This document shows, piece by piece, positions 34,705 to 43,270 of a DNA stretch of 64,000 nucleotides. The first letter of the stretch is position 1, and every line of letters starts with the position of its first letter. The stretch lies in contig JAZNEA010000104.1 in NCBI GenBank assembly GCA_045588325.1, forward strand, positions 13,718 through 77,717, given 5' to 3'. Position numbers and translations under genes: made by a program. This stretch comes from RGIG7378 sp045588325 (GTDB taxonomy: Bacteria; Bacillota; Clostridia; RGIG7378). The notes under the pieces are model-generated. The model saw nothing but the letters and a program-made list of their open reading frames with translations, made no database searches and was not told the origin of the DNA.

Positions 34705-35250
34705 TTATTCCTCGGCGGAAATCGACTTACGGTTGGCCTCAAGCACATCCCTCATCTCGCCAAGGTTGTGGTCAACAGGCACCAGCGCCTTGTCCAGTGA
34801 CTCCTGAAATGCAACCACAGTTGTATTGTATGCATTGTTGATGACCGACATAGTCTCTGCCACTGCCTTTTGCAAATCAGTGAGAATAGAATCGGCATAC
34901 TGTCTGGATGCCTCTCTCATCTGTCTGTCATACTCATCGGCCTTGTCACAGATATCATCTGCCATGCGACGTGCGTCATTGGTTATCTGGTGCTCGTCCA
35001 GCAGATACTCTCTGCGCTTGTCCGCATCGGCCAGGATCTTCTCTGCATCTGCTCTTGCATTACCAATAATCTCATCTCTCTTGTTGATAATGCGGTTGGC
35101 CTCCTTAATCTCGTCGGGGAGGTGAAGACGCATCTCATTGAGGATCTCGATAACCTGATCCTTGTCTATCATGCAGCGTCCTGTAAGTGGAACTGCCTTT
35201 GCCTCATCTATAATCTTGTCCAGCTGATCAATGAGAATTCTGAAATTCAT
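34705..35250 (-). CDS. Coiled-coil protein (ATP synthase b-subunit-like / DivIVA-like), unknown role
   Basis: A soluble 181-residue protein that is nearly all helix. Heptad-like stretches run from about residue 45 to 130 (EIKEANRIINKRDEIIGNAR, ADAEKILADADKRREYLLDE, DDICDKADEYDRQMREASRQ). Homologues in Clostridia are often labelled as ATP synthase subunit-like or DivIVA-like from the coiled-coil alone. Nothing here supports a real F-ATPase role: there is no membrane anchor and no atp genes nearby. It follows coaD by 59 bp, with AGGGGG before the ATG, and a terminator follows. A scaffold or cell-division role is possible but not shown. Confidence 0.75.
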   Translation of the reverse strand: MNFRILIDQLDKIIDEAKAVPLTGRCMIDKDQVIEILNEMRLHLPDEIKEANRIINKRDEIIGNARADAEKILADADKRREYLLDEHQITNDARRMADDICDKADEYDRQMREASRQYADSILTDLQKAVAETMSVINNAYNTTVVAFQESLDKALVPVDHNLGEMRDVLEANRKSISAEE

Positions 35251-35309
35251 ATGACCCCCTATAGAATATTAGTATGCTTACTTAGAAACAAGTATAGCAT
35301 ACAGGTTTT

Positions 35310-35798
35310 TTAATTGCAATTTGCGGCGAACTTCTCTGCCACTAAATCCTTGATCTCCTCAGGCACAAATCCAGTGAGATCAGCCTTATGTTTTGCCAGG
35401 TCTCTTACCATGCTGGAGCTAAGGTACAGGTGGTTCTGATTAGCCAACAGGAATATGGTGTCCAGCTCGGGATTGATGCTCTTGTTAAGGAATGCAATCT
35501 GTAGTTCGTAGTCAAAATCTGACACAGCCCTGAGACCTCTCACCAATGTTTTGCTACCAGTAATCCTCATGTACTCTGCTGTAAGGCCACTAAACGCCTC
35601 TATGGACACATTATCCATATTAGCCGTTGCCAGTTCCAGCATATGAACCCTCTCCTCTACGGAGAAAACAGAATTCTTGGCGTTGTTGTCCAATACCGCC
35701 ACCACCAGCTTATCACACAGGGAGCTGGCCCTCCTGATAATGTCCATATGTCCCTCTGTAACAGGATCAAATGTTCCGGGATATACAAATGTGTTCAT
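35310..35798 (-). CDS. coaD: CoaD, phosphopantetheine adenylyltransferase
   Basis: The penultimate step of coenzyme A synthesis: 4'-phosphopantetheine plus ATP to dephospho-CoA. It has the nucleotidyltransferase motif YPGTFDPVTEGHMDII (TxGH, residues 6-21), the substrate segment LVRGLRAVSDFDYE and the ISSSxVR-like motif YLSSSMVRDLAKH. It has 162 residues, as expected. The ATG overlaps the rsmD stop by 4 bp. rsmD-coaD is a very common pair. Confidence 0.97.
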   Translation of the reverse strand: MNTFVYPGTFDPVTEGHMDIIRRASSLCDKLVVAVLDNNAKNSVFSVEERVHMLELATANMDNVSIEAFSGLTAEYMRITGSKTLVRGLRAVSDFDYELQIAFLNKSINPELDTIFLLANQNHLYLSSSMVRDLAKHKADLTGFVPEEIKDLVAEKFAANCN

Positions 35799-36373
35799 TG
35801 CTCTGTCTCCTTCCTGAAAAAGGTCAAATGGCTGACTCCGTACCTCTTGGTTCGGTATGCCCTGAGGCTGCCAAACTCCTGAGGTATGGGATAACTATGT
35901 TCGACTATTATAATGCAGTTCTTTGCCACAAGGCAAGAATCCGACAAAAACGACAGTGTGTCACTGTACATATGGTTAGCCACCTTGGACTCTCCCTCTG
36001 CGTATGGAGGATCCATAAATACAAAGTCATAGCTCTGTCCCATGGTGTCCAACTCCCTGAGTGCCCTGCCAACGTCGTATCCCATAACCCTGGCCCTGTC
36101 TTCAAAGCCACAGGTCCTGATGTTGCCTTGCAGAATGCCACAGGTGCGCCTGTCCTTTTCTACAAATGTGGCATGGACAGCACCCCTGCTGATTGCCTCT
36201 ATGCCGACAGCACCGCTGCCCGAAAACAGGTCCAGAAACCTTGACCCTGCAATGTCAAAGCCAAGCATACTAAACAGAGCCTCTCTGGTCTGGTCTGTTG
36301 TAGGTCTGGTAGCGTTCCCCTCGGGTGTATTAATTTTGCGTCCACCGGCAGTGCCGGAAATAATTCTGATCAT
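35795..36373 (-). CDS. rsmD: RsmD, 16S rRNA guanine-N2 methyltransferase
   Basis: It methylates G966 (E. coli numbering) of 16S rRNA. It starts MIRIISGTAGGRKINTPEGN and has the SAM-binding loop LDLFSGSGAVGIEAISRGA (about residues 47-65) and the catalytic motif DFVFMDPPYAEG. It has 192 residues. It lies 3 bp after recG and overlaps coaD by 4 bp, the usual Firmicute arrangement. Confidence 0.96.
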   Translation of the reverse strand: MIRIISGTAGGRKINTPEGNATRPTTDQTREALFSMLGFDIAGSRFLDLFSGSGAVGIEAISRGAVHATFVEKDRRTCGILQGNIRTCGFEDRARVMGYDVGRALRELDTMGQSYDFVFMDPPYAEGESKVANHMYSDTLSFLSDSCLVAKNCIIIVEHSYPIPQEFGSLRAYRTKRYGVSHLTFFRKETEQ

Positions 36374-36376
36374 ATG

Positions 36377-38458
36377 TCATCCTATATAGTAATTGTTTTG
36401 TTGCATCTGCAAAACTTCCATCTCTAGTCTGCGGGAGAATCTGGCCTGCTCCTCCTCAGTCATTGCGGAGTTCATGTCCTCGATGTCCTGAGAAATCCCT
36501 GCTAACAGGGAGGAATTCTTAAAGAAGGCGCTCATCTTCATGGGGGGCAATCCATGTTGGCCTGTTCCAAAGAAGTTGCCGGGGCCTCTGAGTTCCAGAT
36601 CCTTCTCTGCAATGTAAAAACCGTCGTTTGACGACTTAAAAATCTTAAGACGCTGTTGTACATCCTCTCTGCCAGTACGATCCACTACAATACAGTTGGC
36701 CTCTGTGTTGCCTCGGCCCACTCTGCCCCTCAACTGATGCAGCTGGGATAATCCGAACCTCTCTCCATTTTGGATTATCATGAGATTTGCCTCCGGCACG
36801 TTAACTCCAACCTCGATTACCGTTGTGGATACCATAACGTTGGCCTGCCCTGTGCGGAATGCCTCCATGGCTGCTTCCTTGTCTGCCCTCTTCATCTTAC
36901 CATGAATGAGCACTGGTCTTATCCAAGACTTAGTTGCAGTCATGGCGCTGACCTCCCGGAACATCTCCTCCGCAGAAATCAACTCTCCCGGTGCGCCAAA
37001 TTCGCCATTGCCGGGGTCACTCTCCTCTACAAGGGGGCACACGATATAAGTCCTGCCTCCCTGAGCAGTGGTCTTGGACACAAACTCCATAATCCTGGCA
37101 TCGTAGGAGGGGTTAACCACAAATGTCTTAACTGGCTGTCTGCCTGCTGGCAACTGATTTACCACCGAAATATCTGTATCCCCGTACATGGTCAGAGACA
37201 GTGTCCTGGGAATCGGGGTGGCCGACATTATGATCACGTCAGGGCGAAGTGCCTTTGACTGCAAAACCTTACGCTGCTCCACTCCAAACCTGTGTTGCTC
37301 GTCTGTTATAACCAGGCCCACATTGGAGTATTCCATATTGTCCACCAACAGAGCGTGGGTGCCAAATGCCACCAGGTTGTGGCAATCCTTGGCCATCTCC
37401 ATGGCCTCTCTGCGTTGGCTTGCCCTCATGCCTCCTGTGACCAATACGCTGGGCACCTCCGGCAGCATCCTGCGAAAGTCACTGAATAATTGCTCCGCCA
37501 ATACCTCTGTCGGCGCCATCATCAACCCCTGGTATCCGGAGCGGGATGCCTTTGCCAGAGCCAAAAAGGCCAGTATAGACTTGCCGCATCCCACATCGCC
37601 CTGCACCAGGCGATTCATGGGAGAAAGGCTCTCCATATCCCTGCTGATCTCAGTCCAGGCGTCCATCTGAGCCTCGGTGAGCTGATACGGCAAACCGTCG
37701 ATCACATCCTGCACCTGGGCGGCCCTGGGCTCCTTAGATCCAGCGGTGGTAGCCCTCATCCTGCGGGAGTAGCGATCCAACAGCACCTTGATAACCAATA
37801 TTTCCTCGTACAGCAGACGCCTCTTGGCCTCCTCCAGGGCATCAAAATCCTGAGGAAAATGCAACCCCATCAAACTCTGGTATAAGCTCTGGAAACCATG
37901 CTTTTGGAGGATGTACCGAGGTAAATACTCTGGCAGATCCCTGAGCATCTCACATGCAGTGGCCACGGCCTTGCGGTATCCTGCCGAGCCTACCTTGCCC
38001 TCATTTCTGTACACAGGGATTATAACCTTGTACTGTTTGTCGGCCTTGTATTTTTCAAAAGATGGGTTAACCAGCGAGATTTGCCCCTTTCTCTGAGGGT
38101 AGCCGTAAAAGACGTATATATCTCCCGGTTTAATGGTACGCTGCAAGTACAGCGCATTGAAGAATGTCAGCCTGGCTGTGTCTGTGCCATCGCTGACGCT
38201 AAAGGTGCACCAACTGCGATTATAATTGCGCTGGACAGTAACTCGTGACACGACCCTGGCCACGAAACCCTGTAGCGTGCCATCTGCCGTAAGCTTGTCT
38301 ATGGAGCGGATATCCCTACGATCCTCATACCTGAGAGGATAGTTGAAAACCAGGTCATACAAAGTGCGGATGCCCATTTTGTTGAGCTCCTCTGCACGTT
38401 TTTCTCCTATGCCTTTGATGGCTGTGATGTTGCTGGTAAATAATTCAAGGCTATCCAT
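36377..38458 (-). CDS. recG: RecG, ATP-dependent DNA helicase
   Basis: It remodels stalled replication forks and branched DNA. The N-terminal wedge/OB domain has GIGEKRAEELNKMGIRTLYDL and LRYEDRRDI. Helicase motifs are LVQGDVGCGKS (Walker A), APTEVLAEQ, DEQHRFGVEQR (Walker B), MSATPIPRTLSLTMYGD and QLRGRVGRG. It has 693 residues. The ATG has only AGGTC in front of it. TATACT ends 6 bp before the ATG, so a leaderless start from a local promoter is possible, although recG may also be read from htrA 35 bp upstream. Confidence 0.97.
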   Translation of the reverse strand: MDSLELFTSNITAIKGIGEKRAEELNKMGIRTLYDLVFNYPLRYEDRRDIRSIDKLTADGTLQGFVARVVSRVTVQRNYNRSWCTFSVSDGTDTARLTFFNALYLQRTIKPGDIYVFYGYPQRKGQISLVNPSFEKYKADKQYKVIIPVYRNEGKVGSAGYRKAVATACEMLRDLPEYLPRYILQKHGFQSLYQSLMGLHFPQDFDALEEAKRRLLYEEILVIKVLLDRYSRRMRATTAGSKEPRAAQVQDVIDGLPYQLTEAQMDAWTEISRDMESLSPMNRLVQGDVGCGKSILAFLALAKASRSGYQGLMMAPTEVLAEQLFSDFRRMLPEVPSVLVTGGMRASQRREAMEMAKDCHNLVAFGTHALLVDNMEYSNVGLVITDEQHRFGVEQRKVLQSKALRPDVIIMSATPIPRTLSLTMYGDTDISVVNQLPAGRQPVKTFVVNPSYDARIMEFVSKTTAQGGRTYIVCPLVEESDPGNGEFGAPGELISAEEMFREVSAMTATKSWIRPVLIHGKMKRADKEAAMEAFRTGQANVMVSTTVIEVGVNVPEANLMIIQNGERFGLSQLHQLRGRVGRGNTEANCIVVDRTGREDVQQRLKIFKSSNDGFYIAEKDLELRGPGNFFGTGQHGLPPMKMSAFFKNSSLLAGISQDIEDMNSAMTEEEQARFSRRLEMEVLQMQQNNYYIG

Positions 38459-38493
38459 GACCTAAGTATAGTCTAAAAAGGCAATTTTTGCAC

Positions 38494-39723
38494 CTAGGAT
38501 GCAGGTTTGTACTCTTTTAATGTGACATCCAGAATCATTGTTGTGTTATCTCTGATAACCTTTATGGCAACCACATCTCCTGGCTTATAGTTCAATATCA
38601 GGTCTGTGACGTCGCTGCTGGTCTTAATCTCCTCATTATCAATGGAAACTATGTAGTCTCCTACCTTTAACTCTGCGTCTGACATGGCGGACTGTACGTA
38701 AACGCCATACCTGCTGACCTGGTGGCTAATGGCTGAAAAATAGTCGTTAATATCGATCAGATCCACATCCAGGGTTGCCCTGCCTGACACGTATCCCTGC
38801 TCCATAAGCTCATTGGCCACCTTAACTGCGTAGTCGATGGGGATTGCAAAGCCTATTCCCTCAATATCTGTGTCGGAGGCCTTGGCATTTACGATACCGA
38901 TGAGCTGACCATAGCTATTAAAGAGTCCACCTCCGGAGTTGCCTGGGTTGATCTCCGCATTGGTCTGCATCAACGTCATGTTTATGCCGTTTACCTTAAT
39001 CTCTCTGCTAAGGGCACTGACAATACCATCCGTCACTGTGCTGCCAAGTCCCATGGGGTTGCCAATAACTACTGCGATCTCGCCCAGGCAAACGTCCGCT
39101 GTCTTGCCCACTTTTGCTACAGTGAGGGTGAGACTGCCTGGATTAATCCTGAGCACAGCAACATCTGCGGCCTCGTCTGAGGCGACCAAGGTTGCATTAA
39201 ATGTAGTGCCGTCTGCCAGGGTAACCTTGATAGAGTCTGCCCCGTCAATTACGTGGTGATTGGTAATAATCACACCATCAGCTCCAACTATAACACCGCT
39301 GCCTGCGCCGCTCTTAACATAGGACTGGTTCCAGTTGCCGGTGACAGTGGCCTCTGTGTGCACCATTACGACGCTGTTGACGCAATTTGCAGCCACCTCA
39401 GCAACCGTCATCTGTCCCTGACCACCTGAATTATCGCCAGGCGTAGGAGCTGCTGTGGGCTTGTCCGTCTGTGTTATGGGGGCTGGGGTAGCTGTGGGGG
39501 TAGCAACAGGCGGCTCAGAAGTTGCCTGCTGATGTCCATGATCCTGTGTGCCGAGCATGGCTCCAAAATATCCTGCGCCAAGGCAAAGTCCTACCATAAG
39601 CACAGCTCCCAAAACAATGCCCAGAATCTTAACTCCCTTATTGCCCTTAGGCTTGTTGTCTATGGGCTGTGGTACTCCTGAATATGTTCCGTTTGGATTA
39701 AAATTATACTCTACGTTAATCAT
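38494..39723 (-). CDS. HtrA/DegP-like membrane serine protease with PDZ domain
   Basis: A trypsin-like protease of the envelope quality-control type. After a 30-residue cytoplasmic stretch comes one membrane helix (VKILGIVLGAVLMVGLCLGAG), then a Pro/Thr/Ala linker (ATPTATPAP, KPTAAPTPGD), then the protease domain with the catalytic triad: His in ITNHHVIDGADS, Asp in EAADVAVLRI and Ser in NPGNSGGGLFN. A PDZ domain follows (MSDAELKVGDYIVSIDNEEI). I start at MINVEYNFNPNG (39723) because GGAGA lies 6 bp before it; a frame 17 codons longer has none. The result is 409 residues. Confidence 0.93.
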   Translation of the reverse strand: MINVEYNFNPNGTYSGVPQPIDNKPKGNKGVKILGIVLGAVLMVGLCLGAGYFGAMLGTQDHGHQQATSEPPVATPTATPAPITQTDKPTAAPTPGDNSGGQGQMTVAEVAANCVNSVVMVHTEATVTGNWNQSYVKSGAGSGVIVGADGVIITNHHVIDGADSIKVTLADGTTFNATLVASDEAADVAVLRINPGSLTLTVAKVGKTADVCLGEIAVVIGNPMGLGSTVTDGIVSALSREIKVNGINMTLMQTNAEINPGNSGGGLFNSYGQLIGIVNAKASDTDIEGIGFAIPIDYAVKVANELMEQGYVSGRATLDVDLIDINDYFSAISHQVSRYGVYVQSAMSDAELKVGDYIVSIDNEEIKTSSDVTDLILNYKPGDVVAIKVIRDNTTMILDVTLKEYKPAS

Positions 39724-39818
39724 AAATCTTCTCCCAGTGTCATTGCACTTAGTGTACACGAGCTTTGTTAACAATAGCAGAACACTATGTAAACATCAGA
39801 ATGCGTAAATATAAACTG

Positions 39819-40721
39819 TTATTCCTCATTTGCAAAGAGCTTTTGGTACAGCTCGATAAGATCGTTGGGATCTCCCTCGAGAGCTGTAACTGCCCTCACC
39901 GCCTCTGTGAGGAACAATCTGTCCACCAGTGCAGGATTCTTGCTTATAAAGCCCTTAATAAAAGATATGGCCCTGTGGTTGCCAACTCTGGCAAAGAGTT
40001 CCAGCAAAAAGGGTCTGTCCTGGCTCTCCTTGACGCCCCTCTTGAGCAATGAATATGCATCCTCGGACCACTCCGGATAGTCAACGATATATCTCAGCAG
40101 CGGAGTGTGCATGGCAGTCATGACTGATGCCTCCTTGATATACTCCACAACTACTGGACAAATCTCTGTTGCCTGACAATTGTGCAGGGCAGCCACCACA
40201 GCATCCTGTACCAATTCCCAATCTGCATCTCCCTGTTCTACCATACGGAAGCTGGCCTCATTAAGGCGGAAGATAATATCAAACAAATCCTCATCTCCAC
40301 ATGCTGAATACAGCTTAAGGGCTGTGGCAACCTCTGTGGACTGGCTGTCAAAATTGATGGTGCAGAAGCGCTTGGTGACGGCTGCCACCTTTGGTGCGTA
40401 CTCTGTGCCCTTGTATGATGCAACTTTAGCCTCTACAGCATCGGGCAAAAGGTCCACCAGATACAGCATTGGATCTGACAGGAGTTCCAGGAACATATCT
40501 GGCTCCAGGTCTGCAATGTATCCGCTGATAGTCTTGTTATCCAGGGCCTCCACAGGGTTGGTGTTAAAACACATAACCTCTGCCTCACGCATCTGCAACA
40601 TGGCCTGCGTCTCTATATCCTCTATATTTTCTCCAGAAAGCTGCTCCACAATACCCTCAATATGTGTGTCCAGCTGCTGTGTCATCTCCTCGATCGCAGT
40701 GAATAAAACATCAAACTTCAT
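39819..40721 (-). CDS. Helical repeat-like protein, unknown function
   Basis: I do not recognise this 300-residue soluble protein. It is acidic and helical throughout, with segments such as DPMLYLVDLLPDAVEAKVAS, PLLRYIVDYPEWSEDAYSLL and NHRAISFIKGFISKNPALVD that could be HEAT-like helical pairs; I see no strict consensus. There is no signal peptide or membrane segment. AGGAGG lies 10 bp before the ATG. It follows the 40736-41323 membrane-protein gene by 14 bp, so the two probably share a transcript and perhaps a task. Confidence 0.7.
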   Translation of the reverse strand: MKFDVLFTAIEEMTQQLDTHIEGIVEQLSGENIEDIETQAMLQMREAEVMCFNTNPVEALDNKTISGYIADLEPDMFLELLSDPMLYLVDLLPDAVEAKVASYKGTEYAPKVAAVTKRFCTINFDSQSTEVATALKLYSACGDEDLFDIIFRLNEASFRMVEQGDADWELVQDAVVAALHNCQATEICPVVVEYIKEASVMTAMHTPLLRYIVDYPEWSEDAYSLLKRGVKESQDRPFLLELFARVGNHRAISFIKGFISKNPALVDRLFLTEAVRAVTALEGDPNDLIELYQKLFANEE

Positions 40722-40735
40722 TGGCAGATATCCTC

Positions 40736-41323
40736 CTAAAACTTGCGTCCTGTACGCTTAAAATAGTCATAACCTGACTCCTCCTCATTGGATGCAGGCT
40801 TTTTGAGTATGTGGATGTTGATCCACTCATCAACGTCAAACTTATTAATAGCGCCAATATAGCCCAGACCGCTGACCACAACAGGAACCAACAGTGCTAC
40901 AAGTCTCAGCCAGATGCTGCCCGAGGCGCCATAGTAAAAATACCCTCCGTATGCCACCACAGCCTGAACTAATCCGGCAATATCGGGAGCCACAGTCCAA
41001 TCATTGGAAGCCGGCAGGAATAACTCGGCAAGCACAATAATTATCACAAACGGCAACATGGCAATGGCTCCTGTGACAAATCCCTTTGCCTTGCCCATGG
41101 GGCCAACCAAATCATCACGCACTTCTCTGAATGCGCACTTATTCACCAGGGAATACACTATGCATATCTGCATGATAAGGGCCAATACTGAGAAAATAGT
41201 CAAAGCCCTTGGGCCTAGGGCAAAAAACGGAATACAACCAAATATAAAAACTAATATGGACATGCCATATGCCCTGATGGTACTGAACACGGCTGTCTTA
41301 ACCTGGGAATAAAATGACCTCAT
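40736..41323 (-). CDS. Membrane protein, unknown function
   Basis: A 195-residue protein with four or five hydrophobic segments (SILVFIFGCIPFFAL, LTIFSVLALIMQICIVYSL, FVTGAIAMLPFVIIIVLAELF, IWLRLVALLVPVVVSGLGYIG) and a charged C-terminal tail (KKPASNEEESGYDYFKRTGRKF in part). No family recognised. AGGAGA lies before the ATG. It is first in a pair with the helical protein behind it. Confidence 0.72.
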   Translation of the reverse strand: MRSFYSQVKTAVFSTIRAYGMSILVFIFGCIPFFALGPRALTIFSVLALIMQICIVYSLVNKCAFREVRDDLVGPMGKAKGFVTGAIAMLPFVIIIVLAELFLPASNDWTVAPDIAGLVQAVVAYGGYFYYGASGSIWLRLVALLVPVVVSGLGYIGAINKFDVDEWINIHILKKPASNEEESGYDYFKRTGRKF

Positions 41324-41403
41324 CTATGCATTCTCCTACTATGATATATGTTAAGTTTAATTGCTGGGAGCAATTGTGTAAAGGCATATTTTCTAAGTTG
41401 GAC

Positions 41404-41432
41404 TTTATGTTTTGATTTGAATGTGCTATACT
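41404..41432 (+). promoter_or_regulatory. Promoter of tRNA-Leu
   Basis: TATACT at 41427-41432, preceded by TGC (extended -10), with a weak TTTATG 17 bp upstream. It ends 11 bp before the tRNA. Confidence 0.6.
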
Positions 41433-41443
41433 CTCTACGTTGT

Positions 41444-41530
41444 GCCGCCTTGGTGGAATTGGCAGACACAAGGGACTTAAAATCCCTCGATGTAACAGTC
41501 GTACCGGTTCAAGTCCGGTAGGCGGCACCA
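41444..41530 (+). tRNA. tRNA-Leu, anticodon UAA
   Basis: An 87-nt class II tRNA. The acceptor GCCGCCT (41444-41450) pairs with AGGCGGC (41520-41526), followed by the discriminator A and an encoded CCA. The D-arm region is TGGTGGAATTGGCAGACACA, the anticodon stem is AGGGA/TCCCT with loop CTTAAAA (anticodon TAA), there is an extended variable arm, and the T-loop is GGTTCAAGTCC. It reads the leucine codon UUA. A terminator follows at 41538. Confidence 0.97.
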
Positions 41531-41537
41531 GCACATA

Positions 41538-41560
41538 GCAGGTCTCAGGGCCTGCTTTTT
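41538..41560 (+). terminator. Terminator of tRNA-Leu
   Basis: GCAGG pairs with CCTGC around TCTCAGGG, followed by TTTTT, 8 bp after the tRNA CCA. Confidence 0.75.
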
Positions 41561-41656
41561 GTTTTCTGACACAGAGTCCCTTTTTTAGCACCGGTTACTG
41601 CAATCCCTTACTGACAAGAGAGCCATCTGCTATAATGTGTTATAGAGGTGATATAT

Positions 41657-42502
41657 ATGAAAAGAAACAAAGTCAACATTTTCCTGAGTATAGTAGTAAT
41701 TTTATTGATAGTAGCAGGTGTGGCCTTTCTCCTATATGATGCCCTCTACCTCAAAACACCGGACAACAATTTGCCCCGGGCCATCACCACTATTTGTCTG
41801 CTTGTAGTAACATTAATCAGGCTTATCAGCGGCTCCAACAGGGGCAAAAGCCTTAAGTTTTATGAGAAGTTTTACGAGAAAAATTTGGGGACTGCCTTCG
41901 AATCCCGACCTCGTTATCGCAGAAAGCTCTTGCAAGCCTGCCGCCTGTATAATCAGTCCAATTATGACGCCGCTCTTAAGCATTTGTTCAAATTGCTAAA
42001 GTATGCAGAGAACAGGAGCGATGCAATAGCAGTTTGGTTATTTATTGCTCTATGTTTCTCTGACGCCGGTGCAATCCAAAACGCAATCCAGGCCTATCAC
42101 AAATTATTGGAAATTGAACCAAGCCATGCCACTGCACATAGCAACTTAGGTCACAGTTATATTGCTTTTGGAGACTTTGATGCGGCACTTAGTCACTACA
42201 ACAGAGCCATTGAACTTAAGCCTGACAATTATTTCGCTTACCATAACAGAGCCAGCTGCTATTTCCGACTAGGTGAATACGATGATGCCATAACCGATGC
42301 CAAAAAGGCTCTTGAGTTTAAGAACAACGGCGTAGAGTCTGCATGCCTATTGACTATAATCTATGCATTGCTGGGTGATGATGAGAACAAAAAGCATTAC
42401 TACCATCTCGCCATCGCATCGGGCAAAAATCCTGACGATTTAAACGCCTCTATAGAGTACTTTTCCAGCGAGAACAATATAGCCTCCCCAGAGGAAGCAT
42501 AA
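41657..42502 (+). CDS. Membrane-anchored TPR protein
   Basis: Two membrane segments open the 281-residue protein (VNIFLSIVVILLIVAGVAFLL, then AITTICLLVVTLIRLISG). A cytoplasmic domain with tetratricopeptide repeats follows, at about residues 125-235: AIQAYHKLLEIEPSHATAHS, FDAALSHYNRAIELKPDNYF and YDDAITDAKKALEF. TPRs bind partner proteins; the partner is not known. I start at MKRNKVNIFL (ATG 41657) because GAGGTG lies 6 bp before it. It is convergent with the inositol monophosphatase-like gene and looks monocistronic. Confidence 0.85.
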   Translation: MKRNKVNIFLSIVVILLIVAGVAFLLYDALYLKTPDNNLPRAITTICLLVVTLIRLISGSNRGKSLKFYEKFYEKNLGTAFESRPRYRRKLLQACRLYNQSNYDAALKHLFKLLKYAENRSDAIAVWLFIALCFSDAGAIQNAIQAYHKLLEIEPSHATAHSNLGHSYIAFGDFDAALSHYNRAIELKPDNYFAYHNRASCYFRLGEYDDAITDAKKALEFKNNGVESACLLTIIYALLGDDENKKHYYHLAIASGKNPDDLNASIEYFSSENNIASPEEA

Positions 42503-42523
42503 GTTCTGCCTATCTGATCAATT

Positions 42524-43270
42524 TTATTGTTGTGGAAATGAGCGCACTACAAGTCCTGGCTTGCCATACTCAAATGGGCTCCCGTCCACCATGCTGTATG
42601 AGCAGCCCGCCTCTGTAGCAATAAGCAGACCTGGGGCGATGTCCCAAATCTTGTGGTAGTAGGTAATATACATCTGAGCATTGCTGTTTGCCATCATGGC
42701 AAAATCCACGCATGCGGCGCCAAAATGCCTGGTCTTAAGGAACTTACCCTGCAAGGACTTGACCACCTTAAACTGGTCATCCATGGGTATATCTATGTTG
42801 TCGTAATAGTCGCTGATAATAAGTATGCCATCCTTAGGGGCAATGTCCCTGTTTACCATAATTCTCTGGCCATTTTTGTAGGCACCTTGACCCTTTTGCG
42901 CTGTGTACATGTCTCCGCTAGTGGGAAAATACATGACTGACGCCACGCACGTCTCCCCCTCAAAGAGGGCCATCTGCACGCCGTACAAATCAATACCTGC
43001 AGCATAATTGCAGGTGCCATCAATGGGGTCTATAACAATGGTAGTCCCCTCCAGCTCCGCATCCGGGTTGTATTCCTCGCTGATTATATTCACATCCGGG
43101 CAAAGCTCCCTCAGCCGGCGGATTATCAGATTCTCCGTGTCCAGGTCGTTTTGCGTCAACAAGTCATTGCGTGTCTTGTGCTCCACAACTCGGACCGTCT
43201 GGCATAACAGTTCCTGCCCTGCCTCATGGGCGACGGACGCCATTATCCCCAATATTTTCAAATTGTTCAT
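42524..43270 (-). CDS. Inositol monophosphatase-family protein
   Basis: A Mg-dependent phosphatase of the IMPase/CysQ/FBPase fold, 248 residues. Metal-site motifs are complete: NIISEEYNPD (Glu pair), DPIDGTCNYAAG (DPxDGTxN) and KIWDIAPGLLIATEAG (WDxAxG). Substrates in this family include inositol phosphate, 3'-phosphoadenosine phosphate and sugar phosphates; the sequence does not decide which. Its ATG overlaps the stop of the TIR-NACHT gene by 4 bp (ATGA), so it is translated together with that gene. This link to a predicted NAD-consuming immune protein is unusual and may be functional or chance. Confidence 0.92.
   Translation of the reverse strand: MNNLKILGIMASVAHEAGQELLCQTVRVVEHKTRNDLLTQNDLDTENLIIRRLRELCPDVNIISEEYNPDAELEGTTIVIDPIDGTCNYAAGIDLYGVQMALFEGETCVASVMYFPTSGDMYTAQKGQGAYKNGQRIMVNRDIAPKDGILIISDYYDNIDIPMDDQFKVVKSLQGKFLKTRHFGAACVDFAMMANSNAQMYITYYHKIWDIAPGLLIATEAGCSYSMVDGSPFEYGKPGLVVRSFPQQ

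Noticed and set aside
34705..35250. F-type ATP synthase subunit b
   Set aside because: Only the coiled-coil resembles it; there is no membrane anchor and no atp gene cluster nearby.
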